A DNA stretch of 64,000 nucleotides, taken from Allgaiera indica (GTDB taxonomy: Bacteria > Pseudomonadota > Alphaproteobacteria > Rhodobacterales > Rhodobacteraceae). Below, piece by piece: positions 6,699 to 16,554 of the stretch; the first letter of the stretch is position 1, and every line of letters begins with the position of its first letter. The translations under genes were made by a program, and so were the position numbers. The notes below the pieces were generated by a model that was not told where the DNA came from, did not search any database, and was given only the letters and a program-made list of their open reading frames with translations. Where the stretch lies: assembly GCF_900106675.1 (NCBI RefSeq), contig NZ_FNOB01000002.1:1-64000 (forward strand), in the 5' to 3' direction.

Positions 6699-8198
6699 GA
6701 GCGTCGCCTTCCGGAGACCGCAACGCTGGCAGGCTACGGCGCGTTGATCGACACCTATGATCTGGCAGTCCCGCTGCCGCGCAGACTTTCCGCAACGGGA
6801 AGCCATCACCGGATCGTCGAAGATGATGCCTGGCGTATCATGACACCGCGCCATGCTCCAAGTCCGGACTTAGATGGTCACCTGACCTTCGCCCTGAAAT
6901 ATGAAGGGCTTGATCTGGCAGTCCTGAAAAGACTGTTCGAAGCCACTGGCCCCGAAGCCATCGAAGAGATCGTCAGGAACAAGCCGACGGGCAACTATGC
7001 TCGTCGTATCTGGTTTCTGTATGAGTGGCTGACCGGAGAGCGTCTTGACCTGCCGGATGCGGAAGGTGGTCGCTATGTGCCGGTCATCGATCCGGAGCAG
7101 CAATTCGCGACAGAGGGAGAGAACGCCCCCCGCTATCGCGTGAAAAACAATATGCCTGGCACGAGAGAGTTCTGCCCGCTGGTCTATCGAACGCCCAGAC
7201 TGGAAGAGTTCATAGCGATGGACCTGCCGGAACGCGCCCGCGCGGTCGTTGCCGATGTCCCGCGCGACCTGCTTGCGCGGACAGCTGCCTTCCTGCTGTT
7301 GAAAGACTCGCGCTCAAGCTACGCCATCGAAGGTGAACGCCCGCCGCAGGACCGGATTCAACGCTGGGGCCGCGCTATCGGAGAAGCCGGTCGGCAGCCG
7401 CTTGATCGGGACGAATTGTTGCGCCTGCAGCGGATCGTCATTGGCGATGCGCGCTTTATCAGGCTTGGATTCCGCGATGAAGGCGGCTTTGTCGGCGAGC
7501 ACGACCGCGAAACACGCATGCCGCTTCCCGACCATATCAGCGCGCGGCACGAAGACTTGCCCTCGCTGACGGACGGCATGGTCGCCTTCGACCAGGGCGC
7601 AGCCCGGCATGCCGATCCTGTGGTGGCGGCAGCGATCCTTGCATTCGGGTTCGTCTATATTCACCCCTTCGAGGACGGAAACGGCAGGCTACACCGCTAC
7701 CTGATCCACCATGTTCTTGCGGAACGCGGATTCAACCCGCCAGGAGTGGTCTTCCCTGTTTCGGCAGCGATTCTTGAGCGCATCGACGACTACAGGACCG
7801 TGCTCGAAAGTTACTCGGCACGGCTGCTGCCGCTGATCGAATGGGAGCCGACGGACAAGTTCAATGTGCGGGTGCTGAACGATACGGCTGATTTCTACAG
7901 GTTCTTCGACGCAACCCCGCATGCGGAGTTTCTCTATGCCTGCGTTCAGAAGACAATCGAAGAAGACCTGCCGTCGGAGACCGCCTTCCTGCGCAACTAC
8001 GATGCCTTTCGGGGTCAGGTGGAGTCCCTCGTTGAAATGCGCGAGAGCACGGTCGATCTATTGTTCCGCTTTCTGGAGCAAAACAACGGTCGCCTTTCAA
8101 ACCGCGCCCGCGAGCGCGAATTCAGCGCCCTGACCGAGGAAGAAGTCGGGCGGATCGAGGGTATATACGCAGATATCTTTGGCGACGTGGTCGCATAG
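6648..8198 (+). CDS. Fic-domain AMP-transferase family protein
   Basis: 516 residues. The Fic core HPFEDGNGRLHR begins at His339 and matches HPFx[D/E]GNGRxxR, so the catalytic His and nucleotide-binding Arg are present. An inhibitory helix motif of the (S/T)xxxE(G/N) type, SYAIEG, lies near residue 225, placing it among Fic proteins autoinhibited by an N-terminal helix. The N-terminal region PETATLAGYGALIDTYDLAV and TPRHAP is typical of a long Fic family in alphaproteobacteria. Fic enzymes usually AMPylate target proteins and can act as toxins. The start is uncertain because ATG 6648 lies inside the phased motif array. It converges with brxL; no antitoxin gene is apparent. Confidence 0.8.
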   Translation: MPAGQQRQFSGPRNIFQERRLPETATLAGYGALIDTYDLAVPLPRRLSATGSHHRIVEDDAWRIMTPRHAPSPDLDGHLTFALKYEGLDLAVLKRLFEATGPEAIEEIVRNKPTGNYARRIWFLYEWLTGERLDLPDAEGGRYVPVIDPEQQFATEGENAPRYRVKNNMPGTREFCPLVYRTPRLEEFIAMDLPERARAVVADVPRDLLARTAAFLLLKDSRSSYAIEGERPPQDRIQRWGRAIGEAGRQPLDRDELLRLQRIVIGDARFIRLGFRDEGGFVGEHDRETRMPLPDHISARHEDLPSLTDGMVAFDQGAARHADPVVAAAILAFGFVYIHPFEDGNGRLHRYLIHHVLAERGFNPPGVVFPVSAAILERIDDYRTVLESYSARLLPLIEWEPTDKFNVRVLNDTADFYRFFDATPHAEFLYACVQKTIEEDLPSETAFLRNYDAFRGQVESLVEMRESTVDLLFRFLEQNNGRLSNRAREREFSALTEEEVGRIEGIYADIFGDVVA

Positions 8199-8208
8199 TC
8201 AGTCCGAA

Positions 8209-8234
8209 CGGCGATCAGGACAGCCAGATCGCCG
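8209..8234. terminator. hairpin between convergent fic and brxL
   Basis: CGGCGATC (8209-8216) and GATCGCCG (8227-8234) form a perfect 8-bp stem between the two stop codons. No strong T-run follows, so termination efficiency is uncertain. Confidence 0.45.
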
Positions 8235-8248
8235 CAACTAACTGGAGG

Positions 8249-10297
8249 CTATTCGACCCCAAGCGCCTTGAACGCTGCGTCCACCGGATCGCTATAGAAC
8301 GAGGTCTGGAACTTCGCAAAAAGCTCACCTGGTATGGTCGGAATATCGCCCACACTCGCCATCGGCAGCAAAATCCGCTTCGCGCCGCTATCGAAAGCGA
8401 CCTGCAGGCATTCAGCCAAGTTTTCCACGGGAATGATGCTGCCGCCCAGGCTCATGTCACCGAGCACAACAAGCTGACCTTGCAGGGGCTTTTGCATGAT
8501 CCCAGAACAGAAAGCGATGAAGCCCGCGAGCGTCATCGTCCGCGTTGGTCCGGTGTTCTGAAGCTCAACCGAATGAACATGGAAGTCGTGGTCACCGGCC
8601 TTCATCGACCCGCTGACGCGGGAGATGTTAGCTTTGAAATAGTCAAACGCGACGCGCAGCGCTTCTTTTGCAGCTGCATTCGATCCCAGACCGGAAGTCG
8701 TAAGCTTTCCGTTGCCCGCCGTGGTTTGCGTTTCCAGGCGATACAACCCCAGATGCCCCGAACTGCCGGTCGCGATGGTATGCAGAACACCTGGTTTCAG
8801 AGGCCCTTCGGGGATCAGGTTGCCGCCGCCTTGCTCCGGCACAGAAACGAAATGCTCTTCACGGCTTTCGTTGTCGATGTAGGAGAAGTGAACGTCATAG
8901 AATTCCATGCCGCCGATCTTCTTCAGCTGCTCCTTGACGCGGCGACGAAGTTCCAGCGCATACTCAAGGCAACGCCGCACGGCTTCCTTGTCGAACTCTC
9001 CGTGCGGGTACAGAAGTTTGAGCAACCCCGAAACCGTCCGCCTTACCGCGATCGTGTCACGCTGGTTGAGATTGTTGCCGAGCTTGAAGTGGCGATCTAT
9101 CGCATCCGCAAAGGTACGCTTGCGCATCTCCCGCATGAACTCGGCAAGATAGTCAGTGATCAGACCATAGCGGTTTGTGAAATATTCCGGTCGCATTTTC
9201 GGTACTTCCCAGCCTGGAATATAGGCATGGAAACGATCAAAGAATGCCGAGTCGATCATGGCCTCGGGGAACGGCGCAAGGAGGTGGCTTGTCTTCACAA
9301 GCGTATCGACCGGCTGGTTGATATTGCCGACAAACACCATACTCGCTGATGCCTGAATGCTATCACGGCCTCGGGCGAACGAACCCGATGCCATGTAGTC
9401 CTTCATGATCTGGACACCGTCCTTGTCTTTGAAGGAAATACCCGCGACCTCGTCGAACGCCACCAAATCCCACATTCCGACAAGCCCGACCTGCCGCCTG
9501 CCCATGTTGTAGAAGAGGTTGGCGACGGTAGTTTGCCCCCCGGAAATCAGGATGCTATTCGGGCTGCATTCCTTATAGATGTGGCTTTTGCCGGTCCCGC
9601 GCGGTCCGAGCTCACAGCAATTGTAGTTGTTCTCAACAAAGGGGATCATCCTGGCGAGAAGATGCCAGCGCACACGCGGCTCAAGAACGGTCGGCTCCAT
9701 TCCCGTCGAACGCAGCAGAACATTGATCCAGTCGTCTTCGGAGAACGCTTTGCGCGCTTCGAAGAATTCTTCCATGTCCATGTTCGGCATCTGGATGGGC
9801 TTTAGATCGCCAATCGAGAACGGCGAGCCCTTCTGCCCTTCCTCATGGTAGTAGTGCACCGTGATGATCGACCAGATTCCACCAACCAGCAGCTTCTCGT
9901 AGCGTTTCACATCGCTGGCTGAAACTTCAGCGTCCTTGATCCCCAGATTAGAGAGCAACGCCTCGTAGGTATCACGCTTCTCATTGAGGCGAACCGTGAC
10001 CTTGTCGATGACCTTGAAACTACCGCGTTCCTTGATCTTGGATTTGATCTTTTCCGCCTCGTCCGGCCTGACATAGTTTTCCGCCAGAACGGTCTTTACC
10101 GTCTTCAGACCTTCTTCGATGATCTCGTCGTCATCCGAGGCACAATACATGCCCAGCAGATACTCAAGGACGTAAACGGGTACGTTCGCGCCCTCCTTGA
10201 GAAGTTTCGTCAAGTCCTTGCGAACGACTTTTCCGGCAAATTGCCGGTTTAGCTGTTCATCAAGATTTTCTCCTATCGTTGCGTTTTCAGAAGTCAT
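8249..10297 (-). CDS. brxL: BREX type 1 protein BrxL (AAA+ / Lon-like)
   Basis: 682 residues, the normal size. A Walker A-type loop GPRGTGKSHIYKE lies near residues 230-243 and a Lon-like C-terminal domain carries GDMSLGGSIIP near residue 615 and GAKRILLP near residue 640, including the expected Ser and Lys. BrxL is the last gene of type 1 BREX; it forms a DNA-bound AAA+ assembly needed for phage exclusion and not for host methylation. It overlaps the end of pglZ by 11 bases, so the genes are probably co-translated. The six-gene order brxA-brxB-brxC-pglX-pglZ-brxL is complete. Confidence 0.93.
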   Translation of the reverse strand: MTSENATIGENLDEQLNRQFAGKVVRKDLTKLLKEGANVPVYVLEYLLGMYCASDDDEIIEEGLKTVKTVLAENYVRPDEAEKIKSKIKERGSFKVIDKVTVRLNEKRDTYEALLSNLGIKDAEVSASDVKRYEKLLVGGIWSIITVHYYHEEGQKGSPFSIGDLKPIQMPNMDMEEFFEARKAFSEDDWINVLLRSTGMEPTVLEPRVRWHLLARMIPFVENNYNCCELGPRGTGKSHIYKECSPNSILISGGQTTVANLFYNMGRRQVGLVGMWDLVAFDEVAGISFKDKDGVQIMKDYMASGSFARGRDSIQASASMVFVGNINQPVDTLVKTSHLLAPFPEAMIDSAFFDRFHAYIPGWEVPKMRPEYFTNRYGLITDYLAEFMREMRKRTFADAIDRHFKLGNNLNQRDTIAVRRTVSGLLKLLYPHGEFDKEAVRRCLEYALELRRRVKEQLKKIGGMEFYDVHFSYIDNESREEHFVSVPEQGGGNLIPEGPLKPGVLHTIATGSSGHLGLYRLETQTTAGNGKLTTSGLGSNAAAKEALRVAFDYFKANISRVSGSMKAGDHDFHVHSVELQNTGPTRTMTLAGFIAFCSGIMQKPLQGQLVVLGDMSLGGSIIPVENLAECLQVAFDSGAKRILLPMASVGDIPTIPGELFAKFQTSFYSDPVDAAFKALGVE

Positions 10298-12887
10298 TAT
10301 CGAATGCCAGGTCTATGGTTACGTCCATCCGCGCTTCCTCGACACCGGTCTCGGCGTTGCGGACGATCAGGTTGTAGAGTTTCTTCTTTTCGAAGGTCTG
10401 GCTTGCGAGAGTCAGCCACACCTCCTGTCGCCATTCATTCATGTCGGCAGAGCTGCTCTCGAACGACAATGTCTCAACGTTCGTCACCGGCTCATCCCCA
10501 TCGCAAATTGCGATCTTTGCTTGCAGCGGCTTGATCCGCTCTGATGTCGCCTCGGTCTGGATCAGCCTGAAACGATATCTGCTCGTGGTAATCTTGAAGT
10601 TGTTGCCGAGCACGCTGATGCCGACGTGCCGTGTGCGCGTCTTCGCGGCGCTCTTGCCCTTGAGCTGTGTCACTTGAATGATGGGAACGATGACCTCTTG
10701 AGGCATTGCACCGCCATGCACAAAGCGCGAGCCGCCAATGAAGTGGAAGCGGTTTGTGCCGCGCGGCACCCAGAATTCCATATCGCCGCTTGCTTCAGCA
10801 GTAACTGCCGTCGTCCCGTGATAAGCACCGGCGTGGTCAGGAAGGTTCTTGCCCAGCAGATAGCGCTTCTTGGAGATCACAGTCCCCGCTGGCTTGTCAG
10901 CGATCGGATTCTTGTCCGTCTCGGTGGGTGCGCCTTCCTGATAAAGGAAGCCATGATCCGCCGTGACGAGAATGTAGTTTCCATTCAGATTGTTGATGAT
11001 ACGCGACACCAGATTCCCAAGCTCGTCGATGGTGGTACGGACGGCCTGGAACGTCTTGTCTTCGTTTCCTGTATCAGCAGTCTGGTCGATCTGGTTGTAG
11101 TAGATGTAGATGACGCGATGTGGCTTGATGAACTCGCGCCCTTCGAGCTTGCTCATTGCCATGAAATCGTCGGCGAGAATGGCGGTGCCACCGACAGTCG
11201 TCAGAATCTTCTGACGGTTGACCAGGCCGACTGAGGATTTTCCGTCGACCAACACGTTTCCATTGTCACTATATGCCAACGAGGTGTGGGGCAGAAGGCT
11301 CGCCATCCCGAGCCCCGTATAGGACGGCAGCACACCTAGCTGGGACTTGATGGTTGCCGTGAACCGGTAACGCCCGTTTAGTTCGCCGGTCAGTTCCTGC
11401 GCCGCTTCATAGCGGAATGCGTCACTGACAATCACAAACACCCGGCGATCTTCAGCTTCCTTCAAGCGTGGCGCAACATTGCGTTCAAAGAACTCATGCT
11501 GCGGATGGACCTGGTGAACGCTCCAGCTCTTGAGAAGCCCACCGCCGTCAAGCTGCTCGCCCCAACGCTGCGCAAGCCCTGCCAGGAACCAGTTTCCGTA
11601 AACGTCTTCGATCTTGGAGCGAAGCGATTTGAGGATGTCCCAGCCTGCGGCTTCCGCCAAATCTGCGGCCTCGCAGAACTTCCGGTAGAGCTGGTCGAAG
11701 CGGAACAGTTCCGCCGTATAGCTGTCGTACAGGGTCTTGGCATCGAGTGAAGCAAATCCCTTGAGATGCTGGTTACGAAGATCAAAGAAACCGGCAGCTG
11801 ATAACAGCGCGTCATAGACCCCCGACAGTGCCGACCGGGGCGCATCGGGAGACGATGGCAGTTTGGCGTTTGCCCAGTAACCGTTCTGACGACGCGCCAC
11901 GATGTCGCGAACGGTATCGATGTTAAGCGTGTCGGCAGTGTCGACGATCCTGTCACGGAGGCTGCTTGCGATGAATTTCTCGACCGCCAGGAAGGTGCGC
12001 GCTTCCCGTAGCTCTTCGATTTCCAATCCGCCAAGGTGATCAGATAGTTTGATGAGCTCAGCGATAGCGCCGGACAAGGCATCATAGCTAGTGTGCAGAC
12101 TGGCGCTGTCGCGCCACTGCCCGATGCAGACGACCGCGTTCGCAGCCCCCTTCTTTGGCAACACCAAGTTGACGAGGGCTTTGGGCACACCGCCATCAAC
12201 AGCCCGTCCCAGGTCTGTGACCAGGAGGCGCATCGCAAGCGCCTTCAGAGTCGGACTTTCGTCATCGTATCCGAAAACGGATCGCATTTGAGACCAGAAG
12301 CTTTCGACCAGCCCGTACTTCTCGAACTCCTGCCACGCCGTCGGCGCGGCTTCGAGGTCATGGGAATCGAGCGTATGAAGAAGGTGGCGCACGATAGAGA
12401 ATATATCGGGCTGGTCGGCGCGGAGAATTGTCGTCATCAGCGCGCGGTCAATCGCGTCGGCATTATCACCGACCTCGATGAAGCGGGCAGCGCGGCCCAG
12501 CCGCTCCTTACTGGCGAAGAACTTGCCTCGCGCGGCGATATGATCACGCAGGCTCTGTTCCAGTAGCCCAAGCTCGCGCAGGATCAGGGTCGACCGGTCA
12601 GCAGCGAAGAGCTCGGCGTAGAAGCGAATGTCCAGCAACCAATCGCTCTCCGGATCGGGAAGCTCGCCCTTTTCGTACAGAAGGAATGACCCGTCCGGCT
12701 TCTCCAACTCGATTTCTGTTTTCAGGGCCAGAGCCGGTGTCGAGCCGAGGTGACGCAGGTCAACGCCGTCAATCTTCAGCGTTTCCAGCATTTCCTCGAA
12801 CTCGCCGTCGGCATCGCGCCAAAGCACGATCCGCGCGCCTTTGGCGAAGAGCCGACCGAGGTTTGCTGTGATCTGCGCGCTATCCAT
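10287..12887 (-). CDS. pglZ: BREX type 1 alkaline-phosphatase-fold protein PglZ
   Basis: 866 residues. The metal-binding motifs of the alkaline phosphatase superfamily are visible as IVSDAFRYE near residue 487 and TADHGFLYQ near residue 641. PglZ is a core BREX protein that works with BrxB, BrxC and PglX and is needed for methylation and defence. The ATG overlaps the pglX stop by one base (TAATG), a coupled arrangement. Length and motif spacing agree with type 1 PglZ proteins and nothing looks damaged. Confidence 0.93.
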   Translation of the reverse strand: MDSAQITANLGRLFAKGARIVLWRDADGEFEEMLETLKIDGVDLRHLGSTPALALKTEIELEKPDGSFLLYEKGELPDPESDWLLDIRFYAELFAADRSTLILRELGLLEQSLRDHIAARGKFFASKERLGRAARFIEVGDNADAIDRALMTTILRADQPDIFSIVRHLLHTLDSHDLEAAPTAWQEFEKYGLVESFWSQMRSVFGYDDESPTLKALAMRLLVTDLGRAVDGGVPKALVNLVLPKKGAANAVVCIGQWRDSASLHTSYDALSGAIAELIKLSDHLGGLEIEELREARTFLAVEKFIASSLRDRIVDTADTLNIDTVRDIVARRQNGYWANAKLPSSPDAPRSALSGVYDALLSAAGFFDLRNQHLKGFASLDAKTLYDSYTAELFRFDQLYRKFCEAADLAEAAGWDILKSLRSKIEDVYGNWFLAGLAQRWGEQLDGGGLLKSWSVHQVHPQHEFFERNVAPRLKEAEDRRVFVIVSDAFRYEAAQELTGELNGRYRFTATIKSQLGVLPSYTGLGMASLLPHTSLAYSDNGNVLVDGKSSVGLVNRQKILTTVGGTAILADDFMAMSKLEGREFIKPHRVIYIYYNQIDQTADTGNEDKTFQAVRTTIDELGNLVSRIINNLNGNYILVTADHGFLYQEGAPTETDKNPIADKPAGTVISKKRYLLGKNLPDHAGAYHGTTAVTAEASGDMEFWVPRGTNRFHFIGGSRFVHGGAMPQEVIVPIIQVTQLKGKSAAKTRTRHVGISVLGNNFKITTSRYRFRLIQTEATSERIKPLQAKIAICDGDEPVTNVETLSFESSSADMNEWRQEVWLTLASQTFEKKKLYNLIVRNAETGVEEARMDVTIDLAFDNDF

Positions 12888-15800
12888 TATTTCTCCCCAG
12901 TGATCGCCTTGCGATCCGCGAGGAGGTTGCCGAACTTGGCGTAGTTGACCTTCACACCCTCATCGAGATCGAGCGTGATACGCTGGTCAGCGAAATGACG
13001 GAGCTCTTCGTCGAAGACTCGCAACTCTTCGAGCTGCTTGACCATCAAGTCCCTCTCCTTCTGCGCCTTGTTGCGGGCAGCCGAAGAGGAGGCAGCCGCG
13101 ATGTCGTCAGCAAGCTGATCGATACGCGCCGCCATGCGGCTTTGCAGCGGTGTCACATACTCCATCCGCATCCGCGACAACGTGCTCTCATTATAGCGAT
13201 GGAGGTACACGAGACACTCGAACGCCTTGAGCTTGCCGCTGGAGAACAACCAGTAGATCGGACGCTTCTTGTAGGTTTTCTGATGGTCTTTGAAGAAACT
13301 CTTCGAGAAATAGTTCCTGATCGTCTTCTGCGGATCATTGCCCCCGTTCGCAGCGAGGCTCTCGGCAACGAAGCGCAAATTCTCGGGAAGCATCTCCGGC
13401 GACCAGGTAACTCTAAGGAATTCCTCGAACCTTACCGCTGCATCATCATCGAACCACTCGCTCTCCGTGACCGGCACAATGCCATCATCATCGGCCAGGA
13501 ATGCGCCATAGCGAGAAGGATCAAACCCTTCATTTCCGGAACCGGCATAAATAAGTCCAGGTTCCGCAATGCTGTATCTCCCCATCATACAGCCACAAGC
13601 AAATGACACGAACTCACGTACGATATCGCCGATCACGCGGCCATCTATTTCCTCGGGTTTCCCTCCACTATCGTAGGAATAACTAGTGTTCCGCGCGAGG
13701 CTCACCTCGCGCAAAGTTACCTGGTCAGACACTTCTCCCGATATTTTATAGAGCTTTATGAACGCTTCGTTGATAGCTTCCTCAAGCTCGCGAGACGAAT
13801 CAGATTGAAGAGCCCAATACTCCAAAAAGTTTCTTATACTCACCGAGATGCGATCATCCTTTAGTCTCGGATGAAGATAATCTATGCCTTTAAAGCCCCA
13901 CGAGGTCTCGAAGGTATCCCAGTCAGCGCGCGAAGTGCTGCGCAGTTGATCAACTGACGAAATTACCTCCGCCGGAACGCCATTCTCAACTTCATCAGGC
14001 ACTGGCAGTTTAGCCACTGCGCCAGCATTGAAATCCAACGTGGGAGCCAACATGTGCATGAAGTGTGCCGCAACAGAGCTGTTACAAAGCGCTAGATAAA
14101 CTCGTTGATCAACCCCCTCGTCAAAGAACATCGAATTCCCCTTTGAGTCAAAAAGGAATCCGGGGCCATTTGAACGCATCGAAATATTCTCTGAACTTAG
14201 CGAAGACCACGTAATTCCATCCTTGAAGTAATATTGTGTATTTTGAATCTGCCGACTTGGAGAGCCATACTTGTCAGCGGCAAGCTGAATAATTTCAGCT
14301 CCATCATTCTCCCAATTCACAAAATACTCATTGTGTCCGAACCACTTTCTGTTCCCACCACCCTTGTTATATGGGAACCACTTGGCACCAGATGAGACAG
14401 ACTCCTCCCGGTCATGGCATTTTAGATTTGCATTGGAAAAGTCGACCTCCCACCAAAGGCGGAGGAATCTATCGTTATCGCTCGTCACCATGCCGTGGCG
14501 CGGTTTCGCAAAAGATTCTAGGGAGCGGCAGCTTCGGAAGATCGACGAGGTTCTTTCGCCAATCCAATACACAAAATTAGATCTCGGAATATCTCTGTAT
14601 TCACCTTGAGAAATTCTGAACTGCGGCAGCCGTCGCGCCAAGAATCCCTGACGTTTATCTTCAGAATTCCCTCGAGTCGCATCAAAGTAGTTTGCTAGGT
14701 ATCCATCACACGGCGCGACAGCAGCCGAAAACGCTACAGACTGCACAACCTCACCACTAATAGCTTCGAAGGCACGAGGCCCTAGGTGAATAGCATTGCT
14801 CAATGAGGCATTCGAGAGAAACCAGTCCCTCAATCCCTCAAACCGCGACAAAAACATCCAGCTGTGCTGAACAACCATGGAGAAGCGACCCGAGGTAAGC
14901 GCATGGCACCTCAAGATGAATGCAGAATACAGGTCAATCTTTCCAGAATTGTATTCTTCTGAAAGAAATTTCTTCAAATCGCTATTTGCCGCCGCCATTC
15001 CCATATACGGAGGATTCGCAACTACGCAATTGTATTTTGCCGAAAGCAGTTTCGCCTGCTTTAGAAAAAGCCTGACTTTCGCCTTGGCATTATCCACAAA
15101 CATCCCACCATCAGACGAGGGATCAACAATTGCCTCAACTTTTGGAAGGAACTCGGTTACAGACTGCGGAACCTTAATCAAAGTACCGTAAGTTTTTGCC
15201 CGATCAAATATCTCAACGACTTCCTTCACGCCCTGAAGGTCATCTGCAACTGGTGCGCCCGAAAGCATCGGCTGCTTAACTGTTTCCGGCAAAAGATCAT
15301 CGCTTGGCACAAGTTCATAGCGTCCATCTTGAACCAGTGTTCGCGCCATTTCATCCGCATCGAGCCCTTTGCTGTCTTGAATAGACATGACATTCAGGAC
15401 AGGCGGAGTGTCCGAGGACAGAATTCGCCGATCATCTGCGCGTGCCTTCATCAACAGGGCAAATCCTGCCATTTGCGCCGCGCGATCATCGATATCGAGG
15501 CCGTAGATGTTTTTTTCCAGGATCAGGCGAGGAATATCGCGAAGCCGGTAACCGCGTTCCAGATAAATCGCCTTAAACAGGTCGTAGGCTTCAACGAGGA
15601 TGTGTCCCGAGCCACATGCCGGGTCCATAAGGGTCAGCTCTTCGGGATTCAGCTCCTGCGGGGTGATGTCGGCAAGCTGTTGCCTCACCTCATCGGGTTG
15701 ATCGGCAGGCTCGATGTAATAGTCCATCTCCGCCTTCAAGGGGCTCTCGGGATAGGTAGCTATCCATTGTGCACCCAGAGCATTCTGGACCATGTACTTC

Positions 15801-16540
15801 ACGATCCAGTTGGGGGTGAACAGCTGCGTCGCCGCCGGAATATCCTCCGACTTCACGACTTTGCCCATCACCTCGTCTTTCTTTTCCGAGATGTAGAACT
15901 GGTAGAGCCAGCCAATAATCTCGATCTCTTGCCAATCAGCCTCGTCAATCGAGGTGACGAGCTTGCGGATCAACGAGTCCGAATGGAGCAAGTTGTCTGG
16001 AAGCAGGAGTTCGGTTTCATCGTCGATGCGCTCGAACAAGAACGGCATCGCCCGGTGAAGGGCATTGCACTGCGCGATCAGAAGCATCCGGTAGAGCTCG
16101 GCATCCTTTGTGCCGTCAAGCTTCAGGTCGACGACCTTTCCCTTGTTCAGACCAGGAAAATCGAGGTGCTCTGCATGCTCAAGGATTTCCGGGATCGCTT
16201 TGTCGGACGGGTGGCTAAGAACGCGGTAACCGTGATCAAGATAACCGTGCAGCTCCATATAGCGAATGGCGAGGAGGCGGTTGAACCACGTGTAGGCTAC
16301 CTCCTCCATCGCCTGGTCAAAGCCGTGCAGTTTGATACGGGAGATCAGCTTCCGCCGAGGCTCCGCTATCTTTCTGGGGAAGGCTTCCGACCCTATGATG
16401 ATCAGATCGCCCTGTTCCCGCGCCTCAAGCGTCTGCTTCTTTGTGATCCCGAACTTTGCGGCACGGGCAACCATCGCCGCAATGAAGTCCTTGCGAGCTT
16501 TCGGAGCGTAAGTCTTGAGAGCGCTTCTATTGATCGTCAT
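12887..16540 (-). CDS. pglX: BREX type 1 adenine-specific DNA methyltransferase PglX
   Basis: 1217 residues. The SAM-binding motif DPACGSGHILVEAYD lies near residues 306-320 and the catalytic NPPY near 509-512 (VVANPPYMGMAA), typical of N6-adenine methyltransferases. PglX marks host DNA at an asymmetric motif and sets BREX specificity. The flanks are GC-rich like the rest of the operon, but the middle and C-terminal part (roughly 13,560-15,330, including the target-recognition region) is visibly more AT-rich with different codon choice, suggesting replacement by recombination. It is spaced 14 bases from brxC. Confidence 0.94.
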   Translation of the reverse strand: MTINRSALKTYAPKARKDFIAAMVARAAKFGITKKQTLEAREQGDLIIIGSEAFPRKIAEPRRKLISRIKLHGFDQAMEEVAYTWFNRLLAIRYMELHGYLDHGYRVLSHPSDKAIPEILEHAEHLDFPGLNKGKVVDLKLDGTKDAELYRMLLIAQCNALHRAMPFLFERIDDETELLLPDNLLHSDSLIRKLVTSIDEADWQEIEIIGWLYQFYISEKKDEVMGKVVKSEDIPAATQLFTPNWIVKYMVQNALGAQWIATYPESPLKAEMDYYIEPADQPDEVRQQLADITPQELNPEELTLMDPACGSGHILVEAYDLFKAIYLERGYRLRDIPRLILEKNIYGLDIDDRAAQMAGFALLMKARADDRRILSSDTPPVLNVMSIQDSKGLDADEMARTLVQDGRYELVPSDDLLPETVKQPMLSGAPVADDLQGVKEVVEIFDRAKTYGTLIKVPQSVTEFLPKVEAIVDPSSDGGMFVDNAKAKVRLFLKQAKLLSAKYNCVVANPPYMGMAAANSDLKKFLSEEYNSGKIDLYSAFILRCHALTSGRFSMVVQHSWMFLSRFEGLRDWFLSNASLSNAIHLGPRAFEAISGEVVQSVAFSAAVAPCDGYLANYFDATRGNSEDKRQGFLARRLPQFRISQGEYRDIPRSNFVYWIGERTSSIFRSCRSLESFAKPRHGMVTSDNDRFLRLWWEVDFSNANLKCHDREESVSSGAKWFPYNKGGGNRKWFGHNEYFVNWENDGAEIIQLAADKYGSPSRQIQNTQYYFKDGITWSSLSSENISMRSNGPGFLFDSKGNSMFFDEGVDQRVYLALCNSSVAAHFMHMLAPTLDFNAGAVAKLPVPDEVENGVPAEVISSVDQLRSTSRADWDTFETSWGFKGIDYLHPRLKDDRISVSIRNFLEYWALQSDSSRELEEAINEAFIKLYKISGEVSDQVTLREVSLARNTSYSYDSGGKPEEIDGRVIGDIVREFVSFACGCMMGRYSIAEPGLIYAGSGNEGFDPSRYGAFLADDDGIVPVTESEWFDDDAAVRFEEFLRVTWSPEMLPENLRFVAESLAANGGNDPQKTIRNYFSKSFFKDHQKTYKKRPIYWLFSSGKLKAFECLVYLHRYNESTLSRMRMEYVTPLQSRMAARIDQLADDIAAASSSAARNKAQKERDLMVKQLEELRVFDEELRHFADQRITLDLDEGVKVNYAKFGNLLADRKAITGEK

Positions 16541-16554
16541 TTGGGTCGTGTTCC

